From Janthinobacterium sp051380735 (GTDB lineage Bacteria; Pseudomonadota; Gammaproteobacteria; Burkholderiales; Burkholderiaceae_D): a DNA stretch of 64,000 bases. Positions 9,212 through 17,994 of this stretch are shown here, one piece after another; position 1 is the stretch's first letter, and every line of letters starts with the position of its first letter. Where the stretch lies: contig NZ_JBNYXQ010000001.1 of the NCBI RefSeq assembly GCF_051380735.1, forward strand, positions 248,001-312,000, written 5' to 3'. Made by a program: the position numbers and the translations under genes. The notes under the pieces were generated by a model. That model saw only the letters and a list, made by a program, of their open reading frames with translations. It was not told where the DNA came from and did no database searches.

Positions 9212-10431
9212 CAGGTTTTCTCCAGCACCAGGCCGGTCACCGTCAGGCCCGGCCCGAATCCCAGTGCCACGATGCGGGTGCCGGCGGCGATGCCCTTCTC
9301 TTCGAGGATGCCTTTCAAAATGTGCGGTACCGTGGCCGACGACATATTGCCGTTCTCGCGGAACACCGTCTTGCTGATCGCCACCTGGTCGTCGCGCAGC
9401 GCCAGCTCGGCCTGGATATGCTCGACGATCTTCGGCCCGCCGGGGTGGATCGCGAACATCAGCGTGTGCTTGTCACGTTCGAAGTCGAGGCCGGCGCGGC
9501 CCAGCAGCTTGTCGACGAAGCTGCGCACATGGCGCTTGATCACCACCGGCACCATCACCGACAGCGTCATCTGGAACTGATGCGCGGCCGGCACCCAGGT
9601 CATGTCGTCGGCCGAATCGGGCAGCAGGTGTTCGTGGAAGGCCAGTACCCGCAAGCCGCGCAAGCCGTGCTGGCGCGCATACTGCGGCGAGGCCATCGAA
9701 TACTTGATGAAGCCGTCCGCGAACAGGCTCATGGTGATGATGTTCTCGATCCCCGAATCCTCGATATTGTGGTGGCCCGACAGCAGCTCGGTATGCACGA
9801 TATCGACCCGCTCGCGCGGCGCCACCAGTTCCGACAGTTGCGACGAGGCCAGAAAGCCGTGCGCCATCTTGATCGCCGGGAAGGCGCCGTAGCAGCCCAT
9901 GTGGTAGCTGTGGGTGACGGTGGTGTCGTACCATTGCTTGCGCGCCACCATGCGCTCGACCGGGCTCGGCGCCAGGTAGCCGGAACAGGTGACGTGGATC
10001 AGGTCGTCGGGCGGCGTGCTTTCTTCGGGAAACAGGTCCTCCAGGCAGTCGCCGACGATCTTGCCATAGCTGGCATGGCGCTGCTTCAGGTCGATGCCCT
10101 TGGTATCGTCGGCGTCGACGAACATGCGCAGGTGCGCATGCTCGGGTTCCTGCACGATCAGCTCGCCACCGGTAAAACGCACGTCGCGCACGCGCGGAAA
10201 CAGGACCAGCTGGCGCCGGTTGATCTGATCGGTCGAGACGGCGTAGCGGGCAATCTTTTCACGCATGTGGTCCAGTACAATGCGCATGTCCTGCTTGTTT
10301 TCCAGCTGGTGCACCTTGCAATGGCCCTTGGCCAGGCCAAAGGCAGAGATTTCCAGCGCGATGCGCTGGCCTACCGGCTTGACCACCTGGACCGGCTTGA
10401 AGTCGAACAAAACGGGATACGCGGCACGCAT
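9211..10431 (-). CDS. Type III polyketide synthase (chalcone synthase-like)
   Basis: 406 residues with an AAGGAG-type site before the ATG. The catalytic triad of the chalcone/stilbene synthase family is complete: Cys180 in MGCYGAFPA, His329 in IHPGGP and Asn362 in GNMSSAT. The His-Asn spacing of 33 residues is the same as in plant CHS. LIHVTCSGY is also a family block. These homodimeric enzymes take an acyl starter and extend it with malonyl-CoA to resorcinols, pyrones or related rings. Lying directly after a type I lipid synthase, it may receive the long acyl chain from that enzyme, as Azotobacter ArsB/ArsC do from ArsA/ArsD in phenolic lipid synthesis. The exact product is unknown. Confidence 0.88.
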   Translation of the reverse strand: MRAAYPVLFDFKPVQVVKPVGQRIALEISAFGLAKGHCKVHQLENKQDMRIVLDHMREKIARYAVSTDQINRRQLVLFPRVRDVRFTGGELIVQEPEHAHLRMFVDADDTKGIDLKQRHASYGKIVGDCLEDLFPEESTPPDDLIHVTCSGYLAPSPVERMVARKQWYDTTVTHSYHMGCYGAFPAIKMAHGFLASSQLSELVAPRERVDIVHTELLSGHHNIEDSGIENIITMSLFADGFIKYSMASPQYARQHGLRGLRVLAFHEHLLPDSADDMTWVPAAHQFQMTLSVMVPVVIKRHVRSFVDKLLGRAGLDFERDKHTLMFAIHPGGPKIVEHIQAELALRDDQVAISKTVFRENGNMSSATVPHILKGILEEKGIAAGTRIVALGFGPGLTVTGLVLEKT

Positions 10432-10476
10432 GGTGTGCTCCTTGATGGTGGATGAAAGTAAAACGGTGGCGTACTG

Positions 10477-13400
10477 TCAGTGCACCAGCCGCAGTGCGGC
10501 GATCTGCTGCATGCTCGAGGTGATCACCAGCTCGGGCTCGCCGCCAGCGCCACGCTCGACTTCCTGCAAAAAGTGGCGCCGGCCGTCGGCCACGGGGATC
10601 GGCACGATATCGCGCAGCGCATACAGCTTGCGCAAGCCGTCGTCGACCATGCCGGCGTCCCACGGTCCCCAGTTGATGGACAGCGCATGCACCTTCGGCC
10701 AGCGCTGGCCCAGGCTGTCGGCCAGCTTGTTCAACACTTCGTTGGCGGCGCTGTAGTCGCACTGCCCGACGTTGCCGAATCGCCCGGCCACCGACGAGAA
10801 GAAGGCGATGAATTTCAGGCTCTCCGGACGCAGCTTGCGCGCCAGCACCAGCGCCGGCAGCACCTTGGTGTCGAACACGGCATCGAACGACTCGAGCGTC
10901 TTGTCGGCGATCAGCTTGTCGCCGATCACGCCGGCGCCATGCAGCACGCCATCGATGCGGCCGTGGCGCTGGTAGAGATCGTCCACCAGTGCGCCCAGCC
11001 CGGCACCGTCGCGCACGTCCAGGCAGTGGTATTCGACCGTCGCACCGCTGGCGCGCATGGCCGCCAGGTTGGTGCGGATGGCGCGTTCGCGCACGATCCG
11101 TTTCAGCGCGGCGTTGACCCGCGCCGGCGTGATGCCGGCGTCACCGGCGCACAACTGGGCGATCAACACCTGCTGCAACGCGAGGCCATCGATGCCGCGC
11201 GTTCTGTCATCTTCGTCGCCCGGCAGCGCGCTGCGCCCGACCAGCACCAGCGTGGGGCGGTATTTGGCCGCCAGCGCGCTGGCGATATCGGCGGTGATGC
11301 CATACGCGCCGCCGGTCACCAGCAGTACCGCGCCCGGTGCCAGCGCCAGTCCGGCCAGCGCCTGGCGCGGCGGACCATCGGCGCGCAGCGAAATGTTCCA
11401 GCGCCCCTGCCCGGTCAGGCCGATCTCGGTGGCCGTATCGGCGTGACCGATTTCGCCCAGGATGCGCAGCGCCAGCGGTGCTGCCTCCAGGCCAGGCTCG
11501 GCGTCGACGCACTTGATTTTCACCGTCGGCCATTCGCGCGCCGCCGACTTGGCCACCCCCAGCGTGCCGGCGCTGCCGACCGCCAGCTCGCGTGTATGGC
11601 TGAGGCCAAACTGTCCGTCGAGCCGGGTCAGGTTCAGCAGCCAGCCGGCACCGGCGGCCGCGCTGGCCTTCAAATCGGCCTCGAACAGCTTCAACATCAG
11701 GAACATCGCGCGAGCGTCGCCCAGATGCGCGTCGTCCGGGCTCTCGTCGGCGCCCATCAGGTTGAGCAGCATGCCGATCGGCGCGCGGCCATGGCCGGCC
11801 AGCGCGCGCCAGTCGGCCAGCGCCTGCAGCGACGACAGGTCGATTTCGCAGCGCTGCGCGTCGAGCCGGCGCGTGACGGCGGCCGGTATCAGTTGCAGCA
11901 CCGTATAGCCAAGCCGTTCCAGCTCCTGCCGCAGCGCTTGTGCCAGTGCCGACTGCGCGCCGGCCAGCAGCACCGGAAAGATACGCGGCAAATCAGGCGG
12001 TACGGCCGCGCCAGCGGTGCCGGCGAAGCTGGCATGGACCACGTAACGGCGCACGGGATCGGCGGCATCGGCCGCCACAGGCTCCACTGCCTCAAGCTGC
12101 AGAGGCAATGGAGCCGGCGCTTTTTTTGGCGCGATGTCTCCGGGCGCACCGCCTTCCGCCACTGGCGTTTCAAGGGAGCGGGCATACCAGTTGGCGATTT
12201 CGTTCAGCGTCTTGTAGCCGGACAGCTCGGCGATGACGGCTTCCTCGTCGCGGCTGCCGATCATGTCGTAGCGGTTGGTCAGACCACTGAGGATTTCAAT
12301 GCGCTTGATGGAGTCGATGCCCAGGTCGGCTTCCATGTGGGCGTCGAGATCGAGCATCTCGACCGGATAACCGGTGCGCTCCGACACCGCCTTTACCAGT
12401 TCGGTCTTGAATTCGGCGGCGCTGGCCACCGCCAGTACCGGCCGGCCCGCTGCCGCCGGCGCAAGCACGGGCGGCGGCGGGGGCGGCGGCGCGGGCACAG
12501 GTGCTGGCGCGGGCGCCATCGCCGACAGCTGTTTCGGCAATACCGGAGGCCGCGGTGCGGCGGCGACAGTCTCGGGCTTGCGCTTAGGTTCAGGCATGGG
12601 CACGGACGCTGCGGGTGCAGGCGCGGACGGTTCGGCGTATGCCGGCGCGGACGGCGGTTCATGGCCGACGCCCGCCATGCGGGCCTGGAAATCGAGAAAA
12701 TGGCGCAGGCTCAATTGCTGCTCGCATTGCAGGTCCAGCAAACGCGCCAGTCCGTGCTGGATCAGGCTGAACTCGGAAAGCGGCAACGCCGCGCCCGCGC
12801 TGCTGGCGCCAGGCTGCGGTTCGGGCGGATAGTGCGGACGAAATTCTTCAGCGTTCATGTGGCTTCTCCTGTGAAGGGCGGTTGGCAAGGCGTGATGATG
12901 GCGGGAAGCAATAGCGCTGCCGGCGTCAGGCAAAGCGGCGGGCAGCAAAACCGGTGACGGCGCGGATGTGGGCACGGCCACGGTTGGCGCCGGGGCAGCT
13001 TTGGCAGGCGCCGCTGCATGCCATGGCTGGGCGCGCCCGCCATTGACGCGCCAGGCCAACGGCGCCGGCCGGGTCCTGGCTGCGGCGACGGCAGCCAATT
13101 GATCCAGCGTGGCGTGTTCCAGGCCGCGCCCGGCGTACCAGGCGTTCAGGTTGACCGGCAGGCCGAGCGACACGGCCTGCGCCAGCAATTGCCCCAGTTG
13201 CAGCCACCCCGGCCGGCCGGGTGCGTCCAGCGCCAGCGTGTCGTGTGGGCGCGGCCCCAGGATGGCACCGACCAGGCCTGCGAGCACCAGCCCCGGTCCG
13301 CATTCGATGAAGGTGCGCGCGCCGGCCTGGTACAGCGCTTCGATCTGCTCGACAAAGCGCACCGGTTCAGCGATATGGCGCGCCAGCAGCCGGCGCAGCT

Positions 13401-16400
13401 CGTCCGCGTCGGCCGCATGCGGCGAAGCCGTGGTATTCGAATACACGGGCAGCGCCGGCGCGCGAAAGCGCACCGCCGCCAGTTCCTGCGCCAGTTCCTG
13501 GCTGGCGTGGTCCATATTGCTGCAGTGGAAAGCGGCGCTGACCGGCAGCTTGCGCACCCGCATGCCGTCGGCCGACAACGCAGCGATCGCCGCGTCGATC
13601 GCTGCGGCGCCACCGGCGATAATGGTCTGCACCGGCGAATTGAGGTTGGCGATGGCCACTTGCAAACCGTGCCTGCCGATGGCGGCCGCCACCTGTTCGC
13701 CATCGCCATCGAGCACCGCCATCGCGCCCGGCGGAGCCGCTTGCGCCAGCCTGCCGCGCACCAGCGACAAGTGCAGCAGCTCGGCGCGGCTGATCGCGCC
13801 GGCGGCGCACAGGGCCACGTATTCGCCATAACTGTGGCCGGCCACCATGTCGGGCGCCAGGCCATACGTGGCCAGCAGGTCAAAGCCGGCCATGCCCGCC
13901 ATGCCCAGCGCCGGCTGCGCCACCTCGGTCGCGTTCAGCGCATGCTGCTGCGCCTCGCGCTGCGCTTCGCCGAACACCGGCGGCGGATAGATCAAGCCGG
14001 CGATCCGCTCATCGTTGAAGCAGCCATGCAGCGCCGGCATGCCGAGCACCAGGTCACGCAGCATGTTGACGCGCTGCGATCCCTGGCCCGGAAACAGGAA
14101 GCAGACCGCACCCGCCCCGCCGCCAGCACCAGCGTCATCGCGGTAGTACAAGCCTGGCGGCTGGCGTATCTCGGCGTGCCGCGGCATCAGTTCCAGCGCG
14201 TGCGCCAGCCGGGCGCGCAATTCGTCGACCGAGCCGGCCAGCAGCGCCAGGCGGCAACTCCGGCCCCCTTCGGCTGGCGCCGCCGCCTGCTGTTCGCGGT
14301 ACAGCGCCCAGGCCAGCGGCGCCAGGTCGGCCTGCCGTGCATGCTCCAGCAAACCCAGCAACCGGCGCACGTGCAGCGCCACCTGCTCGCCGCTGGCGCC
14401 GGCGATGGCAAACAGCTCCACCTCGCGCGGCGCCAGGCCGGGCACGCCGCCAGCGCGGTAGCCATCCTGATATTCGGCCAGCACGGCATGGAAATTGGTG
14501 CCACCGAAGCCGAAGGCGCTGACGCCACAATGGCGCTGTGATGGGCCAGCCGCCAGCCATGGCCGCGCTTCAGTGTTCAGGTAGAACGGCGAACTGCTGA
14601 AATCGATGGCGTCGGTCGGCTGCTCGATGCCGATGGTGGGCGGCAACACGCGCTGCTCCAGCGCCAGCGCCGCCTTGATCAGCCCGGCCATGCCGGCGGC
14701 CACCTTGGCATGGCCGATCATCGACTTCACCGAGCCGAGTGCGCAACTGTGCGGCGCCAGGCCGGCCTCGCCAAACGCCGCTGCCAGCGCGCGCAGTTCC
14801 GACTTGTCGCCTAGCGCCGTGCCGGTGCCGTGCGCCTCGATCAGGCCCAGTTGCGACGGCGCCACGCCGGCGTCCTGATACGCGCGCTTGAGCGCCAGCA
14901 CCTGCCCGGCCGGATGCGGCGCCGTCAGGCTGCGGTTGCGGCCGTCGCTGGAACTGCCGGTGCCCTTGATCAGCGCATAGATGCGGTCGCCATCGCGTTC
15001 GGCGTCCGCCAGGCGCTTGAGCACCACCGCGCCGACGCCCTCGCTGATGGCGATGCCATCGGCGCTGCGGTCGAACGGACGGGATCGCCCGCGCGGCGAC
15101 AGGGCGTGGGTTTGCGAAAAACACATGAAACCGATCGGGCCGTTGGTGCAGTCGGCACCGCCGACCAGCGCTACATCGGCTTGGCCAGCGCGCAATTGCC
15201 TGATACCGATATCGACCGCCGCCAGCGAGGCGGCGCAGGCGGCATCGACCGTGAAATTGGTGCCGCCGAGATCGAGCCGGTTGGCGATGCGCCCGGCCAC
15301 CACATTGCCCAGGATGCCGGGAAACGTATCCTCGCTCCACTGCGGCAGCGCCTCGCGATTCAGCGTGGACAGTATCTGCTCGCGCGTTTCCGGCGCCAGG
15401 CCGTCGACCTGCTGCAAGTACAGCGGCAACAAAGTGCGGAAGTTGTACTGGCAACTGAGGTCGGCCATGCCGCCGACGGCAAACACGCAGGAGGTGCGTT
15501 CGCGGGCAAACGGCAGCGTATCGAGGCTGGCGTCGGCCATCGCCTGGCGTGCCACCTCCAGCGCCAGCAGCTGCATCGGCTCGATCGACGCCAGGCTGGC
15601 CGGCGCGATGCCGTAGCGCTGTGGATCGAAGGCGATATCGTCCAGGAAGCCACCCCACTTGGCATACACCTTGTCCGGCGTGCCGCGCTTCGGATCGAAC
15701 ATCTGCAGCGCGCTCCAGCGCTCGGCATCAACCTCGCGCACCGAGTCGACGCCGCGCACGATGTTTTCCCAATACTCGCGCAAGCTCTGCGCGCCGGGGA
15801 ACAGGCATGCCATGCCGACGATGGCGATATCTTGCTGTTCGCGTCGCGGTTCAGGCACCGGCTCACTGGCGCGGGCCGATTGCAGCACGCGCACGGCACC
15901 CGCCGCCACGTCCTCATGCAGCGCGGCGATGGTGCAGGTATGCGCGCGCAAACGCGCCACGTCACCGAGCATGTACACACCTTCGCGGCGCTGGGTCTCG
16001 CTGTCGAGCGCGACATAACGCTGCTGGCCGGCCGTGTGCGGGTCGGTATTGCGGGTCACGCCCTTGGCCGCGATGCGCAGCCGGCCGATATTCATGGTTT
16101 CCAGCGCCAGCAAGGTTTCTTCCTCGGAACCGGACGACAACATCATCTGCTGGCGCACCTTGTCGAATTCGGCGCAGAACGGCGTGCGGGCGCAGCGCGT
16201 GTACACCCCCACGCCCGACTGCAACAGCGCCGTCTCGCTGCATTCGATTGCCTGGCGCTGGAATTCGGCCACGATGGCGCCGCTGCTGACGATCTCCTCG
16301 GTAAATAGATACGCGGTGCCCATCCAGATGCCGATCTGGGCGCCGCGCGCCACCAGCGGCGCGGCCAGTGCGGCCACCATCGCCGCCGACAGGGCGTCGT

Positions 16401-17973
16401 GGATGCCGCCGGCAAACATGATGCGCAGTGTTTGCGGATCGCTGATATCGGCCGCCATCAGCGTCTCAAGCATCTGCTCCCACAAGGCGAAGCTGCTGCG
16501 CGGCCCGGTATGGCCGCCGCACTCGCTGCCTTCGAAGACGAAATGGCGCGCGCCTTCAGTGACGAAATTGTGCAGCAAGCCGGGCGACGGCACGTGCAGG
16601 TAGGTGACGATGCCCAGCGCTTCGAGCTCGCGCGCCTGGCTCGGCCGCCCGCCGGCGATCACCGCGAACGGCGGGCGCAGCTCGCGGATCGCCGTCATCT
16701 GCTCCTGGCGCATTTCCAGCGGCAGGAAACCGAGCACGCCGACGCCCCATGGCCGCGCGCCAAGCAGGTCGCTGGTCTGGCGCAGCATCGCCTGCACTTG
16801 CGGGCCGCGCATCACCGCCAGCGCCAGGAACGGCAAGGCGCCGCCATCGGCCACCGCGCGCGCGAACGCACCGAGGTCGCTGACACGCGTCATCGGCCCC
16901 TGTGCGATCGGATAAACAGTGCCGTGCGTGCGCGCCAGTGGCCCGTCGGGCGCCAGCGCCGCCTGCACCTGCGCCAGCGCCAGGCACCCGGACAGCGACG
17001 CGCCAACCGCAGCGACCATGCGCCCCACCGTGCCATAGCGCCCGGCCCAGGGCGCCGCCAGGGCAATATCCTGGCCGATCGCCAGCAAGCCGTCAGCATC
17101 GCCGGCCGCGCCCGCGATCAAGCCCGCTTCCAGCAGTGGCCGCAGCGGCAAGCCAGCGGCCTGGGCCAGTTCGATGCGCCGCAGCAGCGCGCGGCCGGCA
17201 CGGCTGAACAAGCGCGTTTGATGGTCGCCACTGCCGGCCAGCATGGTTTCGCTGCCGTCGAGACGGCTCATCGCCTGGCGCTCGGGCTGCGCGCCGTACG
17301 GCCCCTCGGCGGCCAGCCACAACTGCTCGCACAGCACGACCCCGGCCGCGCCCGACAGCATGGCGGCGGCCCCGGTATGCAGGCCGATGCCACCCTGTAT
17401 CCAGTACGGGATGGCAAGCTGGCCGGCCAGTTCCTGCAGCAAGATGAACGAGGTGCGCGGGCTGACCCGCCCACCGGCCTCATGGCCCTTGACGATCAGG
17501 CCGTCATAGCCCGCCGCTTCGGCTGCCTGCCCGGCTTCCAGGTCGCGCACTTCGAGCAACACCATGCCGGCCACGGCGCGCGCCTGGCCAAGTACGCCGG
17601 CAAGTTGGTCAGCCTCCACGCCGGCCAGCAGCAGCACCGGCAACAGCGGCACGCCGCCGGCCGTGCCATCGGGCGCTTCGGCCAGCAGCGCCACCAGTAC
17701 GTCCAGCCTCTGTGCCTCGTCCTCCGGGTCGGTGGATACCTCCCAGCGCACGCCCCAGGCTGGCTTGCCGGCGCAAGCGTGCGCCAGGCTGGCCAGCGCG
17801 AGGGCCGCACCGGCACGGCGCTGCTGCAGGTTTTCCGAGCCGTCCTGCAAGCCCGGCCCCAAGTCCAGCAGGCCGATGGCGCCGGCGCGCTGTGCGGCGA
17901 TGGCGATCTCGGGCACCAGGCGGTGCGATGGCGTGACGGCGATGACGGTGGCAGGCGTGGATGTGAAGGACAT
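10477..17973 (-). CDS. Giant iterative lipid/polyketide synthase, NPD-NPD-KS-AT-ACP-KR
   Basis: 2498 residues; ATG preceded by ACGGAGAT. Domain order (approximate residues): two nitronate-monooxygenase/PfaD-like TIM barrels (1-310 with GHEAGGRVSPRTSF; 350-690 with GSECGGHTGPRSSF), a ketosynthase (712-1150; Cys913, His1048, His1088 with canonical 135 and 40 spacing), an acyltransferase (about 1290-1600; GHSYGE with Ser1381, and AAFH, suggesting malonyl specificity), a Pro/Ala linker, one acyl-carrier domain (LGIDSIKR, Ser1888) and a ketoreductase (about 2000-2498; NADPH loop TGGAYGI near 2215, active Tyr in QCDYSAANE near 2405). PfaD-like domains act as enoyl reductases in PUFA synthases. With the separate dehydratase this gives a full reductive cycle. 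The KS resembles the PfaA/HglE lipid-synthase clade. An internal ribosome site lies at Met1706. Confidence 0.92.
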   Translation of the reverse strand: MSFTSTPATVIAVTPSHRLVPEIAIAAQRAGAIGLLDLGPGLQDGSENLQQRRAGAALALASLAHACAGKPAWGVRWEVSTDPEDEAQRLDVLVALLAEAPDGTAGGVPLLPVLLLAGVEADQLAGVLGQARAVAGMVLLEVRDLEAGQAAEAAGYDGLIVKGHEAGGRVSPRTSFILLQELAGQLAIPYWIQGGIGLHTGAAAMLSGAAGVVLCEQLWLAAEGPYGAQPERQAMSRLDGSETMLAGSGDHQTRLFSRAGRALLRRIELAQAAGLPLRPLLEAGLIAGAAGDADGLLAIGQDIALAAPWAGRYGTVGRMVAAVGASLSGCLALAQVQAALAPDGPLARTHGTVYPIAQGPMTRVSDLGAFARAVADGGALPFLALAVMRGPQVQAMLRQTSDLLGARPWGVGVLGFLPLEMRQEQMTAIRELRPPFAVIAGGRPSQARELEALGIVTYLHVPSPGLLHNFVTEGARHFVFEGSECGGHTGPRSSFALWEQMLETLMAADISDPQTLRIMFAGGIHDALSAAMVAALAAPLVARGAQIGIWMGTAYLFTEEIVSSGAIVAEFQRQAIECSETALLQSGVGVYTRCARTPFCAEFDKVRQQMMLSSGSEEETLLALETMNIGRLRIAAKGVTRNTDPHTAGQQRYVALDSETQRREGVYMLGDVARLRAHTCTIAALHEDVAAGAVRVLQSARASEPVPEPRREQQDIAIVGMACLFPGAQSLREYWENIVRGVDSVREVDAERWSALQMFDPKRGTPDKVYAKWGGFLDDIAFDPQRYGIAPASLASIEPMQLLALEVARQAMADASLDTLPFARERTSCVFAVGGMADLSCQYNFRTLLPLYLQQVDGLAPETREQILSTLNREALPQWSEDTFPGILGNVVAGRIANRLDLGGTNFTVDAACAASLAAVDIGIRQLRAGQADVALVGGADCTNGPIGFMCFSQTHALSPRGRSRPFDRSADGIAISEGVGAVVLKRLADAERDGDRIYALIKGTGSSSDGRNRSLTAPHPAGQVLALKRAYQDAGVAPSQLGLIEAHGTGTALGDKSELRALAAAFGEAGLAPHSCALGSVKSMIGHAKVAAGMAGLIKAALALEQRVLPPTIGIEQPTDAIDFSSSPFYLNTEARPWLAAGPSQRHCGVSAFGFGGTNFHAVLAEYQDGYRAGGVPGLAPREVELFAIAGASGEQVALHVRRLLGLLEHARQADLAPLAWALYREQQAAAPAEGGRSCRLALLAGSVDELRARLAHALELMPRHAEIRQPPGLYYRDDAGAGGGAGAVCFLFPGQGSQRVNMLRDLVLGMPALHGCFNDERIAGLIYPPPVFGEAQREAQQHALNATEVAQPALGMAGMAGFDLLATYGLAPDMVAGHSYGEYVALCAAGAISRAELLHLSLVRGRLAQAAPPGAMAVLDGDGEQVAAAIGRHGLQVAIANLNSPVQTIIAGGAAAIDAAIAALSADGMRVRKLPVSAAFHCSNMDHASQELAQELAAVRFRAPALPVYSNTTASPHAADADELRRLLARHIAEPVRFVEQIEALYQAGARTFIECGPGLVLAGLVGAILGPRPHDTLALDAPGRPGWLQLGQLLAQAVSLGLPVNLNAWYAGRGLEHATLDQLAAVAAARTRPAPLAWRVNGGRAQPWHAAAPAKAAPAPTVAVPTSAPSPVLLPAALPDAGSAIASRHHHALPTALHRRSHMNAEEFRPHYPPEPQPGASSAGAALPLSEFSLIQHGLARLLDLQCEQQLSLRHFLDFQARMAGVGHEPPSAPAYAEPSAPAPAASVPMPEPKRKPETVAAAPRPPVLPKQLSAMAPAPAPVPAPPPPPPPVLAPAAAGRPVLAVASAAEFKTELVKAVSERTGYPVEMLDLDAHMEADLGIDSIKRIEILSGLTNRYDMIGSRDEEAVIAELSGYKTLNEIANWYARSLETPVAEGGAPGDIAPKKAPAPLPLQLEAVEPVAADAADPVRRYVVHASFAGTAGAAVPPDLPRIFPVLLAGAQSALAQALRQELERLGYTVLQLIPAAVTRRLDAQRCEIDLSSLQALADWRALAGHGRAPIGMLLNLMGADESPDDAHLGDARAMFLMLKLFEADLKASAAAGAGWLLNLTRLDGQFGLSHTRELAVGSAGTLGVAKSAAREWPTVKIKCVDAEPGLEAAPLALRILGEIGHADTATEIGLTGQGRWNISLRADGPPRQALAGLALAPGAVLLVTGGAYGITADIASALAAKYRPTLVLVGRSALPGDEDDRTRGIDGLALQQVLIAQLCAGDAGITPARVNAALKRIVRERAIRTNLAAMRASGATVEYHCLDVRDGAGLGALVDDLYQRHGRIDGVLHGAGVIGDKLIADKTLESFDAVFDTKVLPALVLARKLRPESLKFIAFFSSVAGRFGNVGQCDYSAANEVLNKLADSLGQRWPKVHALSINWGPWDAGMVDDGLRKLYALRDIVPIPVADGRRHFLQEVERGAGGEPELVITSSMQQIAALRLVH
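12856..12870 (-). promoter_or_regulatory. Internal ribosome-binding site and ATG inside the megasynthase gene
   Basis: On the minus strand AGGAGA (12870-12865) is followed seven bases later by an in-frame ATG (12858-12856), codon 1706 of the megasynthase. The codons just before it include AGG and AGA, which are rare in this window, and the peptide there (HHHALPTALHRRSH) looks like translated spacer. In the next frame a TGA overlaps this ATG as ATGA, the form used for coupled genes elsewhere in this cluster. Initiation here would give a separate 793-residue ACP-KR protein. Confidence 0.45.
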
Positions 17974-17994
17974 GAAATCGATCTCCGTAAGATG

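Noticed and set aside
10480..12957. Long plus-strand open frame (825 codons) opposite the megasynthase
   Set aside because: Gln/Arg/His-rich composition is typical of antisense frames in GC-rich coding DNA; the minus strand has clear ACP and KR domains.
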